A stretch of 8,739 nucleotides of DNA from Candidatus Omnitrophota bacterium. GTDB lineage: Bacteria > Omnitrophota > Omnitrophia > Omnitrophales > JACROU01. Position 1 is the first letter of the stretch; the number at the start of each line of letters is the position of its first letter. The notes under the pieces were generated by a model. It saw only the letters and a program-made list of their open reading frames with translations. It did not search any database and was not told the DNA's origin. The stretch lies in assembly GCA_016206875.1 (NCBI GenBank), contig JACQQR010000284.1, positions 1 to 8,739 of the forward strand, read 5' to 3'. Both the position numbers and the translations under genes were made by a program. Positions 6,101 to 8,739 of the stretch are shown here, piece by piece.

Positions 6101-8739
6101 TAGGGCAGGCACTCAGGTGATTTTGACTTTTATTAATGAGCGCTCCGAAGAAGCTACATTATCTATTGAACTAACGGCGAAAAGTGGTTGGCCAGCCGTT
6201 GTTGCGGAGATTGATACGAAGTTTGCTCAAGCCAAAGAAAGCGGGCAATTTAAAAAACCGGGAGCTAAAAAGAGAATCGCTACTTGGAGCTATCTGCTGC
6301 CCTTGATTGGAGTAGCGATTATCGTAGCGCTATTTTTGATTTCTGGACCGAAAGAAAAAGTTGAAATTCCTGTTTTGAAGCCCCCTCCGCCTGTTCAGAA
6401 AGTCGTTCAGCCTCAAATACAGGAAGTCACTCGAGAATGGATTTTAGCCACTTATCCTATCATTCCACCCCAGCCCATTTCCGAAGCGGAAAAAGCCCAT
6501 GCTGCTCTCAGGCCCGACCAAATGACAGCATCGCAATTAAAAGAGGCGGCAACGTACGAAAAAGCCGTGAATGTTCTTAAGCAAATCAAAGAAAAAGAAG
6601 GAGTTCTCAACTGGTTTGGCCGTATCCGAAGGGAAAATGTTCAATTTGGAAATAAAATGTTGGTGCCGGCTGAAGTGGAGAGGATTATTTGGAATGATGT
6701 GGTGCAGAAAGGTTACGTTTCCGGCCAAAGTTTGGGGAGAAAATCAAAAAAAGAAAATGACAAGTTGAGAACAAAGCGAAAAGTGAAAGCGCATTTGGCC
6801 TCGGATGAGGAAGAAGCGGCAAGCCAACCAAAACAAACCGATTCTGATCCTATAAAGAGAGAAGGGATTTTTCAATATAAGCGGCTGCTTTCGGTAGTAG
6901 CCATTCTGCCGCTTGTTTTTATTGTGGGTGTTATTTTTGTTTTTGTAAGAAAGAAACAATTACGCGAGCTGTTGTCTCCGGTAGTAACACAAAAAGGGCC
7001 GGCAGTAAAAGAACCGGCAGCACAAAATAATCCTTTATATCCGGATCTTACCGGCCATCATCGCATCCTGTTGTGGCAGCACGGCGACGAGGTGGCAGAC
7101 TTAGATGCCGCTATTCCTTACGTGCAAGAGATGATCCAGGAATCGGGACGAGACGCAAGAGGAAGGCCGCAGATGGCATATATTTTGGAATATGTTTGCA
7201 ATATGGTCGAAATTCTCGACCGATATGCCAAACAGTATCCCGAACGGGCTGCTTGGTTTTCCTATCAGGATAATGGCCATGTCGACGAAGTGGCATTGGC
7301 AAAAGAAAGCGAAAAATTGGCCGGACTGCTTCAAGATCCGGATCTTGTTCCCATCTACAACCAATTTGTGGATGAGAGGGCATTTGCTATAGAAACAGGA
7401 TTTTATGAGGAAAATCCTGATGTGTTGAAATATGCCCATAGGTTAGGACCGAGAGGGGTGCAAACATTCCAATTTATTTTGAAAAACCGGTTTTATGTGC
7501 AAGTAGAGCGGACGCCTTTTCGGTCTTGGGCGACCTTGATGTATTTTATTCTGAATTTGAATCGCCGAGACACCGGCAATGATTTTTTTACTCTGGCGAG
7601 GCATGCCCGAGCTAGCAATATATTTTATTTCCGCGGTCTTTGGGGCAGAGACCGGAAAATGAATAGCGATCTAGCCTCGGCATTAAGAACGCATAAAGCG
7701 CCCTCATTAAATAGTGTTTATTTGGTGGGTTACGACCATGACCCCGCTCTCATTTTTAAAAATTATCCGCACACCTCCTTCAGAAATATTCATCAAGGCG
7801 GAACCGCTTTAGAGTTGAAAAGGCGCTTTGGTCCTTTTGAAGATCCTTCGGATGGGTCTTTACCCAATTTTAATGCCGAATATGACTGGCTCTTTCACCA
7901 AGATATTTCTCCTGAAGAAAGCGAGTTATTAGCGCAATTTTTATTCGAGCAAGATTTTCGCGGCGCTCAGACTTCCGCCCGAACCGCGGAAGAAATTTTT
8001 TTCCGGTTTTTGGCAAAAATGAAAGAGAGAAAACTTTCCGCCATGATGCTGCTAAACCGTTATCTTGCGCAACTGGCCCGCGACCAGCAATCGGCTTTGG
8101 AATCATTCGGCATGCCGCTTAACCGCAGGGACTACATCCTTAATGCCCTGAAAAGAGATGGGCTGCTCACGGCTGAAGAATTTGCAGCCATCGCTCAGCA
8201 GAATCCAGCCGCCTACGGCCACAGTTTGGGCGTATGGGTGGACTGGGCTGCTTCTTTTTGGAAGGCGCGCCGCCGCACAATATTATGGATGACGCTGCCT
8301 CTGGTCATGCTGGCATCCATTTTGGCCTGGAGCCTGTTCGGCAGCCGTCCGCCTCCGGCGCCTGCGGCCTCCGCGCCTGCTGCAAGTACGTCCGCTTATT
8401 ATTATGTTCCTCTCAACACAAAAGAAGATGTGATCCATCACTTGACCGGCTTAACCCGCCTTCTTCCTCCTGAAGCCAATCGAGAAAGTATCCGCGAATA
8501 TTTGGGGCTGCTTGCTGATCCCGCCGTCGGCCATGTGGACCTCACCGACATTGCGCCTGAGGATTTGTTCGCGCCCGGCAATGAACAATATGCTATGGAA
8601 GCGGGAATTTTGGGAACCCGCACGGATGCGGAGGGCAAGGCCTCGTGGATTCATTATTACGCCAATAAATTGAGACTGTTTCCGCCTGAATTTTTGGCCG
8701 GAATCCTGTGGCATGAAGCGCAGCATTTGGAAGATTATC
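114..8739 (+). CDS. Giant multidomain membrane-associated protein, 3' end beyond window
   Basis: One reading frame stays open from after a TAG at 90-92 to the end of the window, giving at least 2,875 codons from GTG-114. Order of parts: TIKI/ChaN-like domain, repeat-bearing helical block, HEAT-like solenoid, charged helical region, small beta-rich domain, Pro/Ala linker, three hydrophobic segments, and a zincin-type HEAQH motif at the very end. The first ATG (240) would remove the conserved HLEDAHA motif at 198-218, so an upstream start is needed. GTG-114 is the best candidate, but it has no well-spaced ribosome binding site and no signal peptide follows. The original 5' end may have been replaced by the repeat at 60-119. 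Giant mosaic proteins are known from Omnitrophota; that assignment here is inference. Overall function is unknown. The open frame is very secure, the start is not. Confidence 0.88.
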   Translation, partial: MRVPPQYGWLKDQFQSPFPATPEHPYLIHLEDAHADPVAQKNMAEVLDTLAREQKIDLVFVEAAIGSLDAKYLAFTGDAPLDRKIAAKLAEMGQMTAADLYLLEHGNAPLEFVGIENPDLYREEIRCLREVLGHEAEIKAWASQQGRVLDRKISRETGKDLASLLNFYLHLEQENGRVLQQLPSLNQQSRRLLGRDLTAFLEQRHFPALFRLLRLQKEKAVDMEKAKREWKQIQRMAYGVQRTALNKITENIEGWFFHRTPYSVRRTLGNPRFVLEKLYVSLQPKGFRFEQYPNFTRYARNLTLQYELRDANLFKELNQWLAQLITAAAKTDAEKALVHEVREAKLVHKLALLELTREEWEEIQSSVVGRESSVGLLTTDDPRLTTAFQFYRLVERRDQAFIENIRRELTARKKFRAVVIAGGFHTAAFTDFARKSDSSYTVIAPRAGSPSRQHYVNAILARHPEPAAASGAALIAQAISDPQLVRLGESPSFRAAQRRALGASLGGRTNERRPARAGVNRSRATLRKGNGDDFKRGLLSAEEKEYQEWLQKEWGRTGIAAAATLRDAMIERLIRATEPIVDEWQQSGWLEAQEAEAVMARSQFQGAAVLFRRIWEWKAVYEARGVEEGVIQSCFSLLIDPGQYQKGEELFGVSGIKLINYLRRANSQRKLKVAEEILQENKEGNRIFNASQAVAIATSRDAEAAKSAALELVKVEVNGKTVFNASQAVKIAISRDAEAARRVAQDMISERAANGQLLLSPAAISVIAAASKEIRTELQREALRAARAGQSVWPVIQGRTNISEAMADQDMPVEATEDGAEAQAESLGESPSFRAAQRRALAGSLGTPLDSTDPNLLGRLALYYSYLNQYNALNTKLAGVRGLRQIAIDHPERASEVMRRLFDAFGDSMEEMKRAAMEAVAKIGRTHQAAALEAMGYLFDRLSRNLLIPPNGQHNGSLVATAHPAHHVPAIEGTGIVIELAIAQPHTAATAVEYYADWLTHGNDIVRANGVHAIRVMSRLGAPNGEVARAAMRHLSSRFTDRDPWVRLAAVEGISEMGVAHRDLALEAMQYLFPMLWNEYQEHHGEHQYVRNGAAIGIDRLFMLTPDLTEQVRSLVLGLIATQDDLAKVNDDETRLIVRCIKKDPKIVNDEMKRRILALLDEDVNSDFVSAACDALFDVDSSFVTEAYLLRYLDYVAREPERVHKPATLRMPRPTTELLKKMALKRPNVFTGEVLAEWLKRTPTRNSEDLYWQKPEIIRIFNSVAPVLEDDAVMEELMQSEKTNQVFRQCWAAPGHDHRHTPAPLPITAVSVKKAGEYLAHKDPEVRRRAVEFLGVAAKRPETYTLFTPDNLKLLAERMRAHREEFQDTPLWKAYGAFFENVLEAEKMGRSFLAELLQRLVLVPFSIMADIAVVFREAKERERERRRQERNKPLTGPKGELRLQALAGDQGLFEVGRIAPILTEDILKRISSRPTLMTELSAQELLRRVAKVREMVEAAGLDLSPDELVFAADRVCLDEKNPETIYLDPLDKELNLAVRTPREETYARLRTRLEAMKADESDPASDLAGLGKLKAASASKRWGIENDASIMEQALRLTRLAGEDRFETDEGLAAEIVEMAKAEVTREAVPFRARWKSIRASGILDDDTFTEALELETDLATAQDPVSLDARINNIRLVLEEGKRAGKELEPEAVLEGASLIGNGDTVNERAKRSKLRRMWKVEKAGEMGETWKGKFAAWFRKTVEPAGMLTGLLHGEPRSLWPEESVDEASPIVPAPSIILDQELTGTVEEAFFPDATDMEADVRIWGHTLVGIKESAGKYFLVYYFDGAEAAGRPEYIFLDHFRDLADLNPVNLIQDSAAIEALLPELRRQKGEEAPQEVAPPSAPGGAAPSETRAPPEGAQAGDISAASASLESPTPANNRPAPAPAPAVPSAMSQPDELVAPGEVFEAESLGAQLDRVEVVGEEKIAQKTRDELKQHFQSSNVYDGIQRVIASRAGTQVILTFINERSEEATLSIELTAKSGWPAVVAEIDTKFAQAKESGQFKKPGAKKRIATWSYLLPLIGVAIIVALFLISGPKEKVEIPVLKPPPPVQKVVQPQIQEVTREWILATYPIIPPQPISEAEKAHAALRPDQMTASQLKEAATYEKAVNVLKQIKEKEGVLNWFGRIRRENVQFGNKMLVPAEVERIIWNDVVQKGYVSGQSLGRKSKKENDKLRTKRKVKAHLASDEEEAASQPKQTDSDPIKREGIFQYKRLLSVVAILPLVFIVGVIFVFVRKKQLRELLSPVVTQKGPAVKEPAAQNNPLYPDLTGHHRILLWQHGDEVADLDAAIPYVQEMIQESGRDARGRPQMAYILEYVCNMVEILDRYAKQYPERAAWFSYQDNGHVDEVALAKESEKLAGLLQDPDLVPIYNQFVDERAFAIETGFYEENPDVLKYAHRLGPRGVQTFQFILKNRFYVQVERTPFRSWATLMYFILNLNRRDTGNDFFTLARHARASNIFYFRGLWGRDRKMNSDLASALRTHKAPSLNSVYLVGYDHDPALIFKNYPHTSFRNIHQGGTALELKRRFGPFEDPSDGSLPNFNAEYDWLFHQDISPEESELLAQFLFEQDFRGAQTSARTAEEIFFRFLAKMKERKLSAMMLLNRYLAQLARDQQSALESFGMPLNRRDYILNALKRDGLLTAEEFAAIAQQNPAAYGHSLGVWVDWAASFWKARRRTILWMTLPLVMLASILAWSLFGSRPPPAPAASAPAASTSAYYYVPLNTKEDVIHHLTGLTRLLPPEANRESIREYLGLLADPAVGHVDLTDIAPEDLFAPGNEQYAMEAGILGTRTDAEGKASWIHYYANKLRLFPPEFLAGILWHEAQHLEDY
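816..914. repeat. Inverted heptad-repeat element A inside the coding frame
   Basis: Four 7-base units of the CGTACGG/CGTACAG type run from 816 to 843. Matching units in the opposite orientation (CACCGTA, CGCCGTA type) run from 885 to 912. CGTACGGCGTACAG at 823-836 is the exact reverse complement of CTGTACGCCGTACG at 901-914. About 41 AT-richer bases lie between the arms. The reading frame passes through without a stop, giving peptides QRMAYGVQRTA and HRTPYSVRRT. The composition differs from the surrounding coding sequence, as expected for an inserted mini-element. Confidence 0.85.
1205..1270. repeat. Inverted heptad-repeat element B inside the coding frame
   Basis: Four units of GTCGTCG/GTCGTGA type (1205-1232) face four units of CTGACGA/CCCACGA type (1242-1269) across a 9-base spacer, making a long hairpin with about 23 of 28 arm positions complementary. 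The symmetric unit 1205-1270 is 66 bases, a multiple of three, and the frame continues through it as SSVVGRESSVGLLTTDD and onward. The protein here is Ser/Val/Thr/Asp-rich, unlike the helical sequence on both sides (LTREEWEEIQ before, FQFYRLVERRDQAF after). Confidence 0.88.
1572..1630 (+). repeat. Linker direct repeat, copy 1 (LGESPSFRAAQRRAL..SLG)
   Basis: The stretch 1572-1617 is identical to 2592-2637 over 46 bases. With the following 13 bases the match is 56 of 59. It encodes LGESPSFRAAQRRALGASLG directly after the ChaN-like domain and ends in AGTTTGGG (1623-1630). The separation of 1,020 bases equals 340 codons, so both copies are in the same frame. The base composition of the coding strand changes from C-rich to G/A-rich at the end of this copy. 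Confidence 0.95.
1631..2591 (+). other. Helical module bracketed by the linker repeats
   Basis: About 320 residues, predicted by eye to be almost all helix, rich in Ala, Glu, Arg, Gln and Trp (for example EYQEWLQKEWGRTG, LFRRIWEWKAVYEARG). The second half carries 35-residue repeats (about residues 688-790). No enzymatic motif is seen. The coding strand is purine-rich: in the block 1741-1800 I count 20 G and 8 C, whereas 1501-1560 just upstream has 12 G and 32 C. Together with the flanking direct repeats this suggests a module of separate origin. The fold family is not recognised. Confidence 0.55.
2175..2384 (+). repeat. Tandem 105-bp (35-residue) repeats in the helical module
   Basis: Two adjacent 105-base units start at 2175 and 2280. 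Their first 53 bases match at 48 positions and encode FNASQAVAIATSRDAEAA and FNASQAVKIAISRDAEAA (16 of 18 identical). The second halves of the units have diverged (AALELVKVEVNGK versus VAQDMISERAANGQ). A degenerate third unit (LLLSPAAISVIAAASKEI, from about 2382) and perhaps one before the first (KLINYLRRANSQRKL) have similar length and helix pattern. A 35-residue helix-turn-helix period suits PPR-like or other alpha-solenoid repeats, but the family is not established. Confidence 0.85.
2592..2650 (+). repeat. Linker direct repeat, copy 2 (SLGESPSFRAAQRRAL..SLG)
   Basis: Second copy of the 59-base linker. It encodes LGESPSFRAAQRRALAGSLG, and the preceding codons make the start AESLG, so this copy begins and ends with Ser-Leu-Gly. 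The C-rich codons of this copy (CGC GCC GCC CAG CGC CGC) stand out from the G/A-rich codons around it and match the composition of copy 1 and its upstream domain. It separates the helical block from the HEAT-like region. Confidence 0.95.
2676..4250 (+). other. HEAT-like alpha-solenoid region
   Basis: Roughly 525 residues of paired helices. Several pieces have the D-P-x-V-R-x-x-A-V-x-x-L pattern of the B helix of HEAT repeats: DPWVRLAAVEGISEMG (from 3240), KDPEVRRRAVEFLGVAAK (from 4077), and weaker forms such as MEEMKRAAMEAVAKIG (from about 2838) and NDIVRANGVHAIRVMSRLG (from about 3120). Helices of the type ALEAMGYLFDRL and ALEAMQYLFPML recur. HEAT solenoids are protein-binding scaffolds, so a structural or partner-binding role is inferred. 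No catalytic motif is seen. Two loops rich in His (around 2966-3020 and 3996-4015) interrupt the pattern. Confidence 0.65.
4251..5440 (+). other. Charged helical region, family not recognised
   Basis: A hydrophobic helix (LVLVPFSIMADIAVVF, 4311-4358) leads into a highly charged stretch EAKERERERRRQERNK, then about 340 residues of charged helical sequence such as SAQELLRRVAKVREMVEAAG and EEGKRAGKELEPEAVLEGA. The end is basic and aromatic (SKLRRMWKVEKAGEMG, FAAWFRKTVEP). There is no enzymatic motif. Coiled coil is possible in parts but heptads are not regular over long distances. Position between the solenoid and the membrane-proximal domains suggests a spacer or assembly role, which is inference. 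Confidence 0.4.
5445..5729 (+). other. Small probably beta-rich domain
   Basis: About 95 residues with alternating hydrophobic strands and turns: SIILDQELTGTVEEAFFP, VRIWGHTLVGIKES, KYFLVYYFDGAEAAGRP, EYIFLDHFRDL, then a helix ending in PELRRQKGEE. The compact strand-turn-strand pattern and the Pro/Ala linker that follows suggest an independently folded domain. No family is recognised and no catalytic residues stand out. Confidence 0.4.
5742..5951 (+). other. Pro/Ala-rich disordered linker
   Basis: About 70 residues dominated by Ala, Pro, Ser, Gly and Glu, including PAPAPAPAVPSAMSQP. The coding strand becomes very C-rich here compared with the purine-rich sequence on both sides, because of GCC, CCC and CCG codons. 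It probably forms a flexible tether between cytoplasmic modules. The next module starts after AESLG (5967-5978). Confidence 0.8.
5970..5977 (+). repeat. AGTTTGGG / Ser-Leu-Gly linker motif, third copy
   Basis: AGTTTGGG encodes the Ser-Leu-Gly of AESLGAQL at the border between the Pro/Ala linker and the following domain. It is the same 8-mer and frame as at the ends of the two linker repeats (1623-1630 and 2643-2650). Confidence 0.7.
5979..6275 (+). other. Short mixed alpha/beta segment before the first membrane span
   Basis: About 100 residues: QLDRVEVVGEEKIAQKTRDE, a helix with YDGIQRVIASRAG, strands TQVILTFINE and EATLSIELTAKSG, then a helix VVAEIDTKFAQAKE and a basic tail KKPGAKKR. The two adjacent strands with helices on either side suggest a small folded domain. 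The basic tail just before the hydrophobic segment favours a cytoplasmic location. The family is not recognised. Confidence 0.4.
6276..6344 (+). other. Predicted transmembrane segment 1
   Basis: About 23 mostly hydrophobic residues containing YLLPLIGVAIIVALFLISG. Lys/Arg-rich KKPGAKKR precedes it and PKEK follows, so the positive-inside rule favours N-terminus in, C-terminus out. It is followed by a Pro-rich stretch (PVLKPPPPVQ) typical of an extracytoplasmic stalk. Confidence 0.85.
6345..6884 (+). other. Probable extracytoplasmic segment between membrane spans 1 and 2
   Basis: About 180 residues. A Pro/Val/Gln-rich stalk (PPPPVQKVVQPQIQ) leads into a helical part with TREWILATYP, ASQLKEAATYEKAVNVL and NWFGRIRRENVQFGNKML. 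After a GQSLG motif (6726-6740) comes a strongly basic tract GRKSKKENDKLRTKRKVKAH and an acidic patch SDEEEAA. The location outside is inferred from the alternating charge bias at the two membrane spans, yet the basic tract is unusual for a periplasmic region, so the topology is tentative. Confidence 0.45.
6729..6736 (+). repeat. AGTTTGGG / Ser-Leu-Gly linker motif, fourth copy
   Basis: AGTTTGGG in the same frame encodes Ser-Leu-Gly in GQSLGRKSKK. It marks the change from the helical part to the basic tract. Confidence 0.7.
6885..6947 (+). other. Predicted transmembrane segment 2
   Basis: Twenty-one residues containing LLSVVAILPLVFIVGVIFVF, followed at once by RKKQ. The strong positive charge on the C-terminal side suggests a return to the cytoplasm. 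Confidence 0.9.
6948..8276 (+). other. Unrecognised domain between membrane spans 2 and 3
   Basis: About 440 residues, well structured by eye and different in character from the N-terminal repeats. Recognisable pieces include HHRILLWQHGDEVADLD, MAYILEYVCNMVEILDRYA, GVQTFQFILKNRFYVQVER, NIFYFRGLWGRDRKM, SVYLVGYDHDPALIFKNYP and YDWLFHQDISPEESELLAQF. It is rich in aromatic residues and His. It contains one Cys (CNM) and no Walker, kinase or HExxH motif. An internal NRRDYILNALKRDGLLTAEE helix pair precedes the GHSLG motif. I do not recognise the family. A cytoplasmic location is inferred from the charges around spans 2 and 3. Confidence 0.4.
8223..8230 (+). repeat. AGTTTGGG / Ser-Leu-Gly linker motif, fifth copy
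   Basis: AGTTTGGG encodes Ser-Leu-Gly in YGHSLGVWVDW, just before the basic-aromatic lead-in to membrane span 3. The frame is the same as in the other four copies. Confidence 0.65.
8277..8339 (+). other. Predicted transmembrane segment 3
   Basis: Twenty-one residues, TILWMTLPLVMLASILAWSL and one more, preceded by KARRR and followed by a short Pro/Ala stalk (RPPPAPAASAPAAST). The charge bias puts the following metallopeptidase-like domain outside the cytoplasm. Confidence 0.85.
8340..8739 (+). other. Zincin-type metallopeptidase-like domain, cut by window end
   Basis: After the Pro/Ala stalk comes a region of about 115 residues ending in FPPEFLAGILWHEAQHLEDY. HEAQH (8712-8726) fits the HExxH zinc-binding and catalytic signature of gluzincin/metzincin-like peptidases. 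It is preceded by a hydrophobic helix and followed by an acidic residue pattern, as in genuine active-site helices. The third zinc ligand would lie beyond the window. A His/Tyr-containing strand (WIHYYANKLRLFP) directly before the helix suits the edge strand of a zincin fold. If active, it would act outside the inner membrane, tethered to the giant protein. The substrate is unknown. Confidence 0.55.

Overview
The window is essentially one gene: a single plus-strand reading frame that opens after a TAG at 90-92 and runs without a stop codon to the last base. From the best candidate start (GTG at 114) it covers at least 2,875 codons and is cut off by the window edge, so the full protein is longer. 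Codon phase was checked at many points along the window and always falls on positions divisible by three, so there is no frameshift. I see no other credible protein gene, RNA gene or CRISPR array. The longer minus-strand ORFs lie antisense to this frame and read as low-complexity shadows.

Layout, with residues counted from GTG-114. A REP-like repeat with an embedded perfect palindrome occupies about 60-119. Residues 1-486 form a domain resembling the TraB/ChaN/EreA (TIKI) superfamily, interrupted by two in-frame hairpin elements built of 7-base units. Next comes a 20-residue linker that occurs twice (487-506 and 827-846) and brackets a helical block with 35-residue repeats. It is followed by a HEAT-like alpha-solenoid (about 855-1380), a long charged helical region (about 1400-1775), a small probably beta-rich domain (1778-1872), a Pro/Ala-rich linker (1877-1946), and a short mixed domain. 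The C-terminal third has three hydrophobic segments (2055-2077, 2258-2278, 2722-2742). An unrecognised domain of about 440 residues lies between the second and third. The visible part ends at an HEAQH zinc-peptidase-type motif (2867-2871).

The organism is probably an uncultured bacterium of the PVC/Omnitrophota (former OP3) type. This is inference: it rests on the giant mosaic gene, the N-terminal HLEDAHA...AQKN and GGFH motifs, the recurrent Ser-Leu-Gly linkers and the palindromic mini-repeats inside coding sequence. No taxonomic marker gene is present.

The most interesting feature is how the gene seems to be assembled. Modules of different base composition are joined at short recurring linkers. 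The 8-mer AGTTTGGG occurs five times, always on the same strand and in the same frame, encoding Ser-Leu-Gly, mostly at module borders. The topology suggests a very large protein with its N-terminal two thirds and a later domain in the cytoplasm and a metallopeptidase domain outside the inner membrane. Its biological role cannot be read from the sequence.
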